The notes under the pieces were generated by a model that saw only the letters and a list, made by a program, of their open reading frames with translations, was not told the DNA's origin and searched no databases. The translations under genes were made by a program, and so were the position numbers. A DNA stretch of 64,000 nt from Parabacteroides sp. (GTDB taxonomy: Bacteria; Bacteroidota; Bacteroidia; Bacteroidales; Tannerellaceae): contig JAFUOJ010000003.1 of NCBI GenBank assembly GCA_017481945.1, positions 1 to 64,000 of the forward strand, written 5' to 3'. Each line of letters opens with the position of its first letter. The stretch's first letter is position 1. Shown piece after piece: positions 45,180 through 54,544 of the stretch.

Positions 45180-45230
45180 AAACTGCTCCTTTTAGGACTG
45201 CCAAGATAGCTATTTTTTCTCAAAATTCTA

Positions 45231-45420
45231 CTTAAACGTGTGTTTAAATAGAATCTGCGGCGTAGATTCGTTTTAAAACGTTGTTTGTAACGAATCTGTC
45301 AGGTAGATTCTATTTAAAACAGTGTCTGAAACGAATCTACCTCATAGATTCGTTTTGAAGCGTGGTGTAAAACGAATCTATGAGGTAGAAACGATCAGAA
45401 ACGGTATTTTAAACGATTCT
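45231..45420 (-). repeat. 41-bp period alternating palindrome array (array 2)
   Basis: Four to five units of exactly 41 bp fill the gap between the AraC-type gene and the S28/S37 peptidase gene. Each has a sharp palindrome such as CGAATCT-N7-AGATTCG and a looser A/T one such as TTAAAC-N4-GTTTAA, with centres about 20.5 bp apart. The copies drift but keep symmetry. The last unit stops directly at the peptidase stop codon. Not a CRISPR array, because the repeats vary and have no unique spacers. Confidence 0.75.
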
Positions 45421-45421
45421 A

Positions 45422-46711
45422 TTACTCAGCAAGCCACTGATTGATTTGTGTGAGGATTTTCTCTTTGATTTCTTCCGGCATATTGCCTATGCGAGCCAAA
45501 TGGCTGCCTTCGGGCTGGATATATACCTGTAAATTCTTCTTTCCTTTGAACGTGGGGACGCGCGTAGCACTCCACGGGTCGATTTCGCCATAGATGAAAA
45601 TCATTTTCGGGTCATTTTCTTTCAAGAAATTATAGACCTTGTGATACAATTCCGGGCGGAACTCGATTTTGTCTACTAACTCCTTCGGAAGCATGATTTT
45701 ATTCAGATACCCCTTGCTGCTTTCGATGGTCAGGTATTTTTTGAACGGTTTCGTGTCATACCCGTAGTAACCTAACTCGCGGGCAGCTTGTACGAAGAAA
45801 GAAATGTAAGGTTGATCTTCCGCGAAGTATTCAGGACCGCTGATTTCTACCAGATGGTTGAACAGAGCCTTTGTGTCCGAAGCGCAAGAGGGAATTTTGC
45901 TGCTCGGAGTACCCCACTGCCACAACGCAAATGGATATTCTAAGACGCAATAATCCAGCACTTCCGGCAGGCTGATTCGGAACTGATATTTCTTTTCTTG
46001 ACAAAATGTTTCCAACAGCGGAACGATTTCAGCCTTGCGTTTGAGGATTTCTTTCTGAAAAGCTTCGATTCGTTTGCGGTCTTTCTTTGTGCCGACTTTA
46101 CGCAGGAACGGTTCGTGGCGTCCATCTTCGACCCCGCGGTTCAAAGGCGCCACGTAAGGAACCGAGAAGTCTACATCGTCCGGGAAGAAGGCGCGATAGA
46201 GGCAAGTCGTCTGGCCTCCTTTGCTGATCCCCGTACTGATCCATTTACCGGTATAAAGCTTCTTGAACGTCTGATTGATACGGTGCAGGTCGTACGCCGA
46301 GTTTTCCGCCGTCAAGTAGTCCCAGTTACAGGGATTGGGCGTTGATTCGAGGAAGTAACGATACTCGACAAAGATCATATTGGCATTCAACAGCTTGGAA
46401 AGTTCCTCCTGGTAGCGAGGACTGAATGCGTAGGCAGCACCGTAGCCTTCTGTAATCAAGATAGTCGGACGGTCGAAGCCGACATGCGAGAGGATGACGC
46501 GCTGCGTGAAAGTACCTGCCGAGGGATTCTGATGGTCTAACGGCTGAGTGATTCGCACGACATACTTCTCGGTGAAGTGGTCAGATTCCAATTTTTCGAT
46601 TTGACTAATGCCTGCCAAAGAGGCTAATTTCTCTTTAAGCTCCTGTGCATGGCTGTTGACAGCGATGAAGAGTAGGAACAGGAGCAGGAGGGAGTTGAAA
46701 GTCCGTTTCAT
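45422..46711 (-). CDS. S28/S37-type serine exopeptidase (tripeptidyl-peptidase-like)
   Basis: A 429-residue exported protein (signal KRTFNSLLLLFLLFIAVNSHA). The nucleophile elbow is GISKGGQT (Ser at about residue 158). The other triad members are likely in YGEIDPWSAT (Asp) and PEGSHLARI (His) near the C-terminus. The mature part starts LDHQNPSAGTFTQRVILSH, characteristic of the S28/S37 families that release tri- or dipeptides after Pro. Together with DPP7 and DPPIV it forms a peptide-use set. queG follows upstream by 3 bp. Confidence 0.88.
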   Translation of the reverse strand: MKRTFNSLLLLFLLFIAVNSHAQELKEKLASLAGISQIEKLESDHFTEKYVVRITQPLDHQNPSAGTFTQRVILSHVGFDRPTILITEGYGAAYAFSPRYQEELSKLLNANMIFVEYRYFLESTPNPCNWDYLTAENSAYDLHRINQTFKKLYTGKWISTGISKGGQTTCLYRAFFPDDVDFSVPYVAPLNRGVEDGRHEPFLRKVGTKKDRKRIEAFQKEILKRKAEIVPLLETFCQEKKYQFRISLPEVLDYCVLEYPFALWQWGTPSSKIPSCASDTKALFNHLVEISGPEYFAEDQPYISFFVQAARELGYYGYDTKPFKKYLTIESSKGYLNKIMLPKELVDKIEFRPELYHKVYNFLKENDPKMIFIYGEIDPWSATRVPTFKGKKNLQVYIQPEGSHLARIGNMPEEIKEKILTQINQWLAE

Positions 46712-46714
46712 TTC

Positions 46715-47656
46715 TTATTCTTTTAAGTTGTTTATATTCCGCAGTAATCCTTCGTATTTTGCCCGTTTGACAGCGGATCCGGCAAAGATACGATTATAAT
46801 CCTCGCGAGAAAAGTCCGTTAAGTCCTCTTTTCTGAGGGCTAAAAGGGCCGGAGAGGGGTGGAACGCTTCGATTGTCGTAGGTTGCGCAAAGCGATTCCA
46901 CGGACAGACCTCTTGACAGGTGTTGCACCCGTAAAGACGGTTGCCCAAGCAGGAGGCTTGCTCGCTCGGAATCTCGCCTCGGTTTTCTATGGTCAAGTAA
47001 GAGAGACATTTGTTTGCATTCAACCGTTTAGGCCGCTCTAAAGCTCCGGTGGGGCAGGCGTCTAAACAGCGGGTACACTTTCCGCAGCGGTTTCTTTGCG
47101 GAGAGTCATATTCGTCTACCTCGAAAGTAGTCACAATCTCGCCTAAGAAGAAAAAGGAGCCTTTTCCGGGAATAATCAGGTTCGTGTTCTTCCCGATCCA
47201 TCCTAAACCGGCTCGCCAAGCCCAATAACGTTCGAGAATGGGGGCAGAATCGGTGAAAAAGCGAGCTGTAGGCCGATCAGCCTCTGGGAGGGATTGCGCC
47301 GTTGAGGAGTCAATGATTTGCTGATACAGCTTGCTTAATAACTCTTTGACGACGACGTGATAATCCTTGCCATAGGCATAATAGGCGATGTGAGGAGCTT
47401 CTGCCGGTAAGGAGGCTTTCGGATAGTAGTTGAGAGCAACGGAGATGACACTCTTGGCTCCTTCGACCAGCCCGGAAGGATTCAAGCGGATTGCCCGGTA
47501 GTTCTCCATGTATTTCATGCCGGCATGACAGCCTTCGGCAATCCATTGGTCGAAATACTGTGCTTCACTCTCTGCGGAAGCTACGGGAGCAATGCCGCAA
47601 GCGGTGAAACCGAGTGTTTGGGCTTTCGCCTTGATGAGTTGGGAGGAGTAGAGCAT
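46715..47656 (-). CDS. queG: Epoxyqueuosine reductase
   Basis: A 313-residue cobalamin- and Fe-S-dependent enzyme, last step of queuosine synthesis in tRNA. The two ferredoxin-like [4Fe-4S] motifs are CGKCTRCLDACPTGAL and CNTCQEVCPWN. The N-terminal start (AKAQTLGFTACGIAP) and the segment YAYGKDYHVVVKELL are typical. It is separated from the S28/S37 gene by 3 bp and from the deacetylase by 13 bp; the three genes are probably co-transcribed. Confidence 0.96.
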   Translation of the reverse strand: MLYSSQLIKAKAQTLGFTACGIAPVASAESEAQYFDQWIAEGCHAGMKYMENYRAIRLNPSGLVEGAKSVISVALNYYPKASLPAEAPHIAYYAYGKDYHVVVKELLSKLYQQIIDSSTAQSLPEADRPTARFFTDSAPILERYWAWRAGLGWIGKNTNLIIPGKGSFFFLGEIVTTFEVDEYDSPQRNRCGKCTRCLDACPTGALERPKRLNANKCLSYLTIENRGEIPSEQASCLGNRLYGCNTCQEVCPWNRFAQPTTIEAFHPSPALLALRKEDLTDFSREDYNRIFAGSAVKRAKYEGLLRNINNLKE

Positions 47657-47669
47657 ACGTTATGCCGGA

Positions 47670-48281
47670 TTAATCGAAGGTTTTAAACTCATAGCCTTGG
47701 CTCAGGAGCCATTCAACGGCACGAGGCATGGCAATACGCATATTTCTTTCAGCCTTCAATGAATCATGAAAAACAATGACAGAACCGTTGCGCGTGTACT
47801 TCTTGACGTTTTCAAAAACCTCTTCCGGGTTCAAATGGGGACTGTAATCGCGAGTTACAACGTCCCACATGATAATCTTGTACAATTTCCGCAAGGCAAG
47901 GACCTGGGGGAAACGCATGTGCCCGTGTGGAGGTCGGAAAAGGGAACTTTGAATATACCCGGCAGCCTTTTCAACGTTGGCTAAGTAGTTTTTGGTCCAA
48001 AAACGAATGCCCTGAATGTGGTTGAAAGTATGATTTCCTACCCGATGGCCACGATCAAGGAGCATTTGATAGGTTTCCGGATGTTTGCGGACGTTATCAC
48101 CTACGCAGAAAAAAGTCGCTTTCACGCCGTAGTGATCCAATACGTCCAAAACCCAAGGGGTAACCTCGGGGATTGGGCCATCGTCAAAAGTGAGATAGAC
48201 ACACTTTTTCGGAGCCGGAATCCGCCAGGTTACCCCTGGAAATAGGACCCTGTAAAACCAGGGTGGTTGTTCGATAAACAT
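47670..48281 (-). CDS. Polysaccharide deacetylase (NodB domain)
   Basis: The ATG at 48281 gives 203 residues and no overlap with the DUF2723 gene; a start at 48326 would overlap it. The NodB motifs are complete: LTFDDGP, the zinc His pair in GNHTFNHIQ (about residues 95-103), FRPPHGH and a late VIVFHDS. No signal peptide is obvious, but a short hydrophobic N-terminus (WFYRVLFPG) may anchor it. Removal of acetyl groups from peptidoglycan, chitin-like or surface sugars is expected. Confidence 0.88.
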   Translation of the reverse strand: MFIEQPPWFYRVLFPGVTWRIPAPKKCVYLTFDDGPIPEVTPWVLDVLDHYGVKATFFCVGDNVRKHPETYQMLLDRGHRVGNHTFNHIQGIRFWTKNYLANVEKAAGYIQSSLFRPPHGHMRFPQVLALRKLYKIIMWDVVTRDYSPHLNPEEVFENVKKYTRNGSVIVFHDSLKAERNMRIAMPRAVEWLLSQGYEFKTFD

Positions 48282-48282
48282 A

Positions 48283-51200
48283 TTATTCTTTACGAACAGA
48301 ACCGTAAGCCATACGGAAGTTGTCAAACTCTTCCTGGTATTTCTTACCGAATTCTGGATTGTAATGTTTGCTAACTAATAGAACTTGATTCAATACAGCC
48401 AGATTATGTTGCAAATCAGATTCAACAGAAGCTAATTGAGCCGGATTCAAGCGGAACAACCAATCGATGGTACGAATTGCGTCGTCGGCAATGCCTGTGA
48501 ATACCTCTTCTGCCTTTTCTTTCTGTCCTAACGCATAATAGAGTTCGCCGGTAGAAAGGGCTGTATAATCCAACGGTACATTTTCAGGCGGAAGAACTTC
48601 CATACATTTGTCTAAGACTTTCAATGCTTTGTCATTCTTTCCTTCCTTGATTAAAGCTTCTGCCAACTTGTTAAACAACATCATACGGTAGCTTTTACAC
48701 ATACGCATAACGTTTTCATCCAAGTAGATACCGGGCTTTTCTACGCCACCCCATTTGAATTTGTTCATGACGTTGTCATACATCTTCTCGGTGTTGATGG
48801 CTTTGTTTGCCTGCTTTGGAACGATTTGGTAAGCTAAACCGGTCTGTTCAAAGTAGCCGTCTAAGTTGATAAACTGGTCCGGACTAACGGTAATCGCATA
48901 GTAAATAGGACGCTCGAAATTGTTGGTCTGCAACATGTCGAGAATAGTCAGTTCCTGTTTACCCAAAGCATTTTTACCTTGCAGATTGATATTGATTTGA
49001 TCTACCAAACCATCTGTCTTGCCTCCTAAAGCTTTCGCACCTGCTATTGAATCAACCTTGTAGTATAAACGGTCTGTCGGGATGTAATCCAACTCTTGAT
49101 TCAATCCGGGGATCTTTTTGAACTTCGGATCATCACTGCGGACGAAATTCAAGGCTGTGTTCAACTCTATGGAATCTCTCGTGAGCGGAACAATGTAAGC
49201 AGCGTCACGAGTACCTTGGATATACTGTTCGCGTGTCCATGTGATAGGTAACGGAGCAGATTCATACGCCTGCTTCTTCATTTGGTCGATATACCAGTCG
49301 GTCTGCAGATAACTTGTGTTGCAGACACGTACATCGGTACGAATACCCTCTACTTCTTGGGCGTACCACAATGGGAAAGTATCGTTATCACCGTTGGTAA
49401 AGATAACCGCATTCGGTTCGCAGGATTCCAGATAGTTTGCTCCGAAGTCGCGACAAACATAACGGCCGGAACGATCGTGATCATCCCAGTTTTGTGCTGC
49501 CATCTGAATCGGAATGAATAGACAAACGATTGTAGCGATGGAACCGGATAAAACCGGATTGGCCTTTACATATCTTTCCAAACCTTTAGCTATGGCTGCG
49601 ACACCGAATCCAATCCAGATACAGAACGCATAAAAAGAACCTGCATAAGCGTAATCTCGTTCTCGCGGTTGATAAGGAGTCTGGTTCAGATACAATACGA
49701 TTGCCAAGCCGGTCATGAAGAATAGGAAGAAGGTTACCCAGAAACTTTGGATTCCCTTTTCTCCTGAATAGGCTTGGAACAAAAGACCTAAAATACCCAG
49801 CAGAAGGGGCAGCATATAATAAACGTTGTGACCCTTGTTGTTCGCAATATCATTCGGCATATCTTCTTGCGGACCAACCAAGGCTTCGTCGATGAATGGA
49901 ATACCGGAAATCCAGTTTCCTTTCATGATGTCACCATGTCCTTGGATGTCATTCTGACGTCCGGCAAAGTTCCACATGAAATAACGCCAATACATGAAGT
50001 TCACCTGATAAGCAAAGAAGAAGCGTAGGTTTTCGGCAAAGGTAGGCTTCATGACGCTCTTGACTTCACCGCAATAGTTGTATTTTACAGGTTGACCTTT
50101 TACCTGTGCCCATTCTTTGTAAGCCTCAACATGGCGTGGATCGGAACTGAACATACGTGGGAAAAGCATATTCAATTCGTCTACATATTGGTATTCTTCG
50201 TCGTAGCGAGAGACATAATAGCGATCCTTTTCGTTCTTATCTTTCTTAATGACGCGGCTCCAAACCGGTTCGCCCTCTTTGATGACAGGAACACAAGTAC
50301 CTCCTTTATTTTCTCTCTGTACCTCAGAGACGAAAGTCTGACCGTAAAGCAAAGGTGTTTTTCCGTATTGTTCGCGAGCTAAATAGGTACGCAAAGTGAA
50401 AATATCGCTGGGAGCATTCTGATTCATTGGCGTGTCTGCTGTAGCACGAATCAAAGTCAATGCGTAAGAAGAATATCCCACAACGATAACCATTAAACTA
50501 ACCAAAATGGTATTTAATGTTTTGATATTTACTTTTGAACTCTTGAATAGGAAGAAACTTAAAGCGGCAGTCAAAAGAATGGCTAAGACATATCCACTTC
50601 CGATAAAAGGAATACCGACCAAGACGATAGAGAGGATAAATGCCACTTTCATGCGTATCGGATGAATTTCATCGCGCATTGTTTCCCAAATAGACCAAAT
50701 CAAGACGCCTGCGACAATAAAGACATACGCAAATACACCAGAATTGTAAGGCATACCTAAAACGTTTACGAATAATAGTTCAAAATAACCACAGACTTCT
50801 ACCAATCCTTGTACGACACCATACATCATTAAAGCAATGATTGCGAAAGAAATCAGTAAGGCCACCAACGTTCCTTTCATTGTCGGATTGGGGTATTTCT
50901 TGTAGTAATAAACCAATACGATGGCAGGAATACACAATAGGTTCAGTAGGTGCACACCAATACTTAATCCCATTAAATAGGCGATCAAAACGATCCAGCG
51001 GTCTGCATGAGGTTTATCTGCAACCGCTTCCCATTTGAGAATTAACCAGAATACCACCGCGGTGAAAAGGGATGAATAGGCATATACTTCTCCCTCTACA
51101 GCACTGAACCAGAATGTATCACTAAAAGTATAAGCTAAAGCACCAACTAAACCGCTACCCATGATGGTAATGATTTGTCCTAAAGTTGGTTCTCCATTTT

Positions 51201-51522
51201 CTTTTACGATAATTTTACGTGCCAAATGGGTAATACTCCAGAAAAGGAATAAGATTGTCAAAGCACTGAATAGAGCTGACATAATGTTTACCATTTTAGC
51301 GACGGAAGCACTGTCTGAAGCGAGTTGTGTAAATAGGTTCGCTGTTAACATAAAGAAAGGCGCTCCGGGGGGATGTCCTACTTCCAATTTGTAAGCCGAA
51401 GAAATGAACTCGCCGCAATCCCAAAAGCTGGCGGTAGGTTCAATCGTCATCAAATAAACGGTTGAGGCAATGGCAAAGACAATCCAGCCTAACACGTTGT
51501 CGATTAGTTTGTATTTTCCCAT
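48283..51522 (-). CDS. DUF2723 multi-pass membrane protein (GT-C-like)
   Basis: A 1079-residue protein. The first about 260 residues are the DUF2723 block: WIVFAIASTVYLMTIEPTASFWDCGEF, then HPPGAPFFM, with an Asp-Cys pair and a Gly-His-Pro-Pro loop typical of the GT-C protein O-mannosyltransferase-like fold. About a dozen transmembrane helices follow, then a periplasmic C-terminal domain of about 400 residues starting near NWDDHDRSGRY, with helical TPR-like segments (AEALIKEGKNDKALKVLDK). O-glycosylation of exported proteins is the inferred role. A -7 box (TACCTTTG on the minus strand) sits at 51587-51594. Confidence 0.87.
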   Translation of the reverse strand: MGKYKLIDNVLGWIVFAIASTVYLMTIEPTASFWDCGEFISSAYKLEVGHPPGAPFFMLTANLFTQLASDSASVAKMVNIMSALFSALTILFLFWSITHLARKIIVKENGEPTLGQIITIMGSGLVGALAYTFSDTFWFSAVEGEVYAYSSLFTAVVFWLILKWEAVADKPHADRWIVLIAYLMGLSIGVHLLNLLCIPAIVLVYYYKKYPNPTMKGTLVALLISFAIIALMMYGVVQGLVEVCGYFELLFVNVLGMPYNSGVFAYVFIVAGVLIWSIWETMRDEIHPIRMKVAFILSIVLVGIPFIGSGYVLAILLTAALSFFLFKSSKVNIKTLNTILVSLMVIVVGYSSYALTLIRATADTPMNQNAPSDIFTLRTYLAREQYGKTPLLYGQTFVSEVQRENKGGTCVPVIKEGEPVWSRVIKKDKNEKDRYYVSRYDEEYQYVDELNMLFPRMFSSDPRHVEAYKEWAQVKGQPVKYNYCGEVKSVMKPTFAENLRFFFAYQVNFMYWRYFMWNFAGRQNDIQGHGDIMKGNWISGIPFIDEALVGPQEDMPNDIANNKGHNVYYMLPLLLGILGLLFQAYSGEKGIQSFWVTFFLFFMTGLAIVLYLNQTPYQPRERDYAYAGSFYAFCIWIGFGVAAIAKGLERYVKANPVLSGSIATIVCLFIPIQMAAQNWDDHDRSGRYVCRDFGANYLESCEPNAVIFTNGDNDTFPLWYAQEVEGIRTDVRVCNTSYLQTDWYIDQMKKQAYESAPLPITWTREQYIQGTRDAAYIVPLTRDSIELNTALNFVRSDDPKFKKIPGLNQELDYIPTDRLYYKVDSIAGAKALGGKTDGLVDQININLQGKNALGKQELTILDMLQTNNFERPIYYAITVSPDQFINLDGYFEQTGLAYQIVPKQANKAINTEKMYDNVMNKFKWGGVEKPGIYLDENVMRMCKSYRMMLFNKLAEALIKEGKNDKALKVLDKCMEVLPPENVPLDYTALSTGELYYALGQKEKAEEVFTGIADDAIRTIDWLFRLNPAQLASVESDLQHNLAVLNQVLLVSKHYNPEFGKKYQEEFDNFRMAYGSVRKE

Positions 51523-51586
51523 ACTTTATATAAAGTGTAATAATGATTTGCTACTACTTTGCTTTCTATGCACAAACAAGCGACCG

Positions 51587-51594
51587 CAAAGGTA
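51587..51594 (-). promoter_or_regulatory. -7 box of the DUF2723 gene
   Basis: TACCTTTG on the minus strand, 65 bp before the start at 51522. Between it and 51655 I see no gene. Confidence 0.5.
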
Positions 51595-51654
51595 AGCATT
51601 TACATGTAATACAGTGGTCTTGATATACTATAAATTGTGTGAAGAAATTAATAA

Positions 51655-51813
51655 AGGCTGGAGGTTCTTCAAGAATATAAACTTCCTAATTATCAGTTTA
51701 ACTTTTTAGATTATTTCCCTGTAAAGGAAGGAATATTGACTTTTGGAAATAATCCGTTGAATGAATCCATTTCTTATGAAAAGATTGTTTTCTATAAAAT
51801 CAAAGTGAAGTAA
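51655..51813 (+). pseudogene. 3' remnant of a beta-propeller/DUF4221-like lipoprotein gene
   Basis: An open plus-strand frame of 52 codons without a plausible start encodes LPNYQFNFLDYFPVKEGIL, TFGNNPLNESISYEKIVFYK and a stop at 51811-51813. The ending pattern resembles the C-terminus of the exported beta-propeller and DUF4221 lipoproteins found at 9201, 10670 and 53320. The 5' part of the gene is absent, so this is a deletion remnant. Confidence 0.5.
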
Positions 51814-51821
51814 AATGAAAA

Positions 51822-51878
51822 TACCTAATAAACCATTTCTGTTTTCTTCGGGAGCTATTTTATTTGGCTTATTAGGTA
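51822..51878. repeat. Inverted repeat with 10-bp perfect arms
   Basis: TACCTAATAA (51822-51831) and TTATTAGGTA (51869-51878) enclose 37 bp. It lies between the remnant gene and the ilvA 3' end and may be a terminator for either side or the scar of an element. Confidence 0.45.
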
Positions 51879-51901
51879 ATTCAAAATGGGACAGGAGCTA
51901 T

Positions 51902-53101
51902 TTATCCTAAGATAATCTTATATCCTTTGGATGTTAGAACCTGTTGAATTTCATCTATGTGTTGTTGGTTACGAGTCTCCATTTCAAGACGTAAATAACA
52001 ACCGTTAATATCTGTAGTATGACTGACACGTTCATGATGAACGGATACGATGTTTGCTCCAGTGGCTGCAATGATTTTTGAAACATGCTGTAATTGTCCC
52101 GGTTTATCAACCAATTCAAGAGTCATTGTACAAGAACGACCAGATTTTTGTAAACCACGCCCGATCACACGGGATAGGATGGTTACGTCAATATTTCCAC
52201 CAGACACTAAACAGATTGTTTTCTTTCCTTTGATAGGCACCTTATTAAACATTGCAGCTGCGACAGCGACTGCACCAGCACCTTCTGCTATCATTTTATG
52301 GCGCTCGATAAGGGCTAAAATAGCTGTAGAGATTTCATCGTCGTTTACGGTGACAATGTCATCTACATATTTTTGACAATATTCAAAAGTGTGTTCACCC
52401 GGTTCTTTGACAGCAATACCGTCTGCTATTGTACGTACAAATCCTAATTTCTCAATCTTATGGTGCTCAATGGAAGTAACCATGCTTGGAGCTCCACTTG
52501 CTTGTACTCCATATACTTTAATGTTAGGATTTAAGTTTTTTATCGCAAAAGCAACTCCGGAAATTAATCCACCACCTCCGATTGGGACGATGACAGCTTC
52601 TACATCAGGAAGTTGTTCGAGCAACTCTAAACCAATGGTACCCTGTCCGGCAATTACATCTTCATCATCAAACGGATGGACAAATGTGTATCCCTTTTCG
52701 TCTCGTAATTGCAATGCTTTTTGGTAAGCGTCGTCATAGACACCTTCTACTAAGCAAACGTCAGCCCCATACCATTTTGTAGATTCTACTTTAGAGATAG
52801 GAGCGTTATCCGGTAAACAAATGAGAGATTTGATCCCCTGCGTAGTAGCGGCTAAAGCCACTCCTTGAGCATGATTACCGGCAGAACAAGCAACAACACC
52901 TCGTGCTTTTTCTTCTTCCGTCAGTTGAGAGATTTTAAAGCAGGCACCACGAACTTTGAATGAACCTGTGACTTGTAAGTTTTCAGGTTTGAGATAGATG
53001 TTACTTTCGGGATTAATATGGGGAGCATTAATTAAATCCGTCCGACGGATTACATTTTTTAAGGCATACGAAGCCTGATAAATTCTATCGAGTGTCAACA
53101 T
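51902..53101 (-). CDS. ilvA: Threonine ammonia-lyase
   Basis: ATG at 53101 gives 399 residues (MLTLDRIYQ); a start at 53128 adds nine basic residues. The PLP lysine is in TGSFKVRGAC (about residue 48), with the phosphate loop SAGNHAQGVA and the glycine loop PIGGGGLISGVA. The C-terminal ACT-like domain (MTLELVDKPGQLQHVSKIIA) is of the type found in catabolic or biosynthetic deaminases with one ACT domain. It converts threonine to 2-oxobutanoate and ammonia for isoleucine synthesis or energy. A possible -7 box (TACCTTTG on the minus strand) is at 53126-53133. Confidence 0.93.
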   Translation of the reverse strand: MLTLDRIYQASYALKNVIRRTDLINAPHINPESNIYLKPENLQVTGSFKVRGACFKISQLTEEEKARGVVACSAGNHAQGVALAATTQGIKSLICLPDNAPISKVESTKWYGADVCLVEGVYDDAYQKALQLRDEKGYTFVHPFDDEDVIAGQGTIGLELLEQLPDVEAVIVPIGGGGLISGVAFAIKNLNPNIKVYGVQASGAPSMVTSIEHHKIEKLGFVRTIADGIAVKEPGEHTFEYCQKYVDDIVTVNDDEISTAILALIERHKMIAEGAGAVAVAAAMFNKVPIKGKKTICLVSGGNIDVTILSRVIGRGLQKSGRSCTMTLELVDKPGQLQHVSKIIAATGANIVSVHHERVSHTTDINGCYLRLEMETRNQQHIDEIQQVLTSKGYKIILG

Positions 53102-53319
53102 TTTTTTCTTTGTTAAAAAACGAGGCAAAGGTATAAAACCTGATAGAAGTTGTTAACAAGAGATTGTTAATAGTTCTATAGATTATTAGAAATGATGTGA
53201 ATATTTCAACAAAAAAGCGAATGAGTCTATTTAAAAAATATAAATACGGTACGAATAAAAGGGTATTAATTATGGGTTTATTATATTCGTAAAAATATTA
53301 GATAAACAATGATTTATAT

Positions 53320-54452
53320 ATGAAAATCACATTGCTATTTCTGATAAGTTTAAGTCTTATTGCTTGTAATTCTTTAAAAGAAGAGAATTTATTAGGGAAA
53401 GAAATATTTTTTTAGAGTATAAAGAACCGATTGAACAGTTGAGCTTATTACAAAATAAAAGGTATATACCTCTTGAGACAACAAAAGAGTGTTTGTTTAC
53501 AGAAATAACTCAACTTTTTTGTACCTCTAAAGAAATATTTGTGTTTGACCTTTATACACAAAGTGTTTATATTTTTGATTATGCAGGTAAATTTCAAAGG
53601 AAATTACATAAGACAGGACAAGGTCCCGGGGAGTATACCATGATAACCGCTATAACTGTAAATGAGAATACTCATCGAATATCTGTTGTAAACCTTGGGT
53701 GTAATATTCTATCTTATAATATAGAGTCTCTTGAATTTATTGACGAACAGAAAATAGAAGCTGTTACTGTTGAAGAAGATGATGAAATGGAATATTATTC
53801 ATATAATTCTCTTCCTTCGACTAAAAATGGTGTTAGTTATAAGCATCACATTATAAAATATGATAAAGAAGGAAATGTTGAAAAAACATTCCTCCCGATT
53901 GAATTTGAAAGTGGATATATTATGCGACCCATTTATCGTTTTTACCGAAATAGTAATAGATTATTTACTTATTTACCATATACTTCTAATGTATATGAAA
54001 TAACAAAAGATACTTGTGTTTTATATTATACTATGAAATATGAGAATCTTTCTTATCCTTCACTTGAATATCTTAATTCAGTACAAAAAGCTGGTAAAAA
54101 TTATGTAAATGAACTGTCTAATGAAAAATATATTTATAATGTACAATTAGTTGAAAATAAAAATTTTATAACTTCTTTGTTTGATGTGGGAAGAAATGCT
54201 TATTTAGGTGTTTACAATAAAAAAACTGATAAAGGTTATTATTTCCCCAAACAACGAAATGGAGAACTCTTATATAATATTGATTATTTACAGATAATAA
54301 GTTCTCATGATGATGATTTTATATCTGTTATAAAACCTACAAGTATAGATAAAGAGTCTGAAGTTATGGATAAAGGACTTAAAGATGTTTTATTGATAGA
54401 GGAAGAGGATAGTAACCCGATCCTCCTGTTCTTTCAATTAAAAGAAGATTAG
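53320..54452 (+). pseudogene. 6-bladed beta-propeller lipoprotein gene, frameshifted in a T7 run
   Basis: The ATG at 53320 opens a lipoprotein leader (KITLLFLISLSLIAC; Cys at residue 16) but meets TAG at 53413-53415 after 31 codons. One extra T in the T7 run at 53407-53413 would join it to the frame that continues EYKEPIEQLSLLQNKRYIPLE to the stop at 54452, about 377 residues. The body has the NHL/6-bladed propeller repeat signature (FDYAGKFQRKLHKTGQGPGEY, RISVVNLGCNILSYN). These lipoproteins are typical partners of NVEALA peptides. It could be decay, phase variation or a read error. Confidence 0.75.
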
Positions 54453-54544
54453 ATAAGAGAAGATAAAAAGGCATAGAGAAAGTTTCTCTTTTTACTATTT
54501 CGTTAAGATTTTGTATATTTACAGCCTAATACCCGGGAGTTGTT

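Noticed and set aside
45231-45420. Tandem repeat of ordinary microsatellite type
   Set aside because: The unit is a pair of palindromes with constant spacing, not a simple repeat, so it is listed as an array instead.
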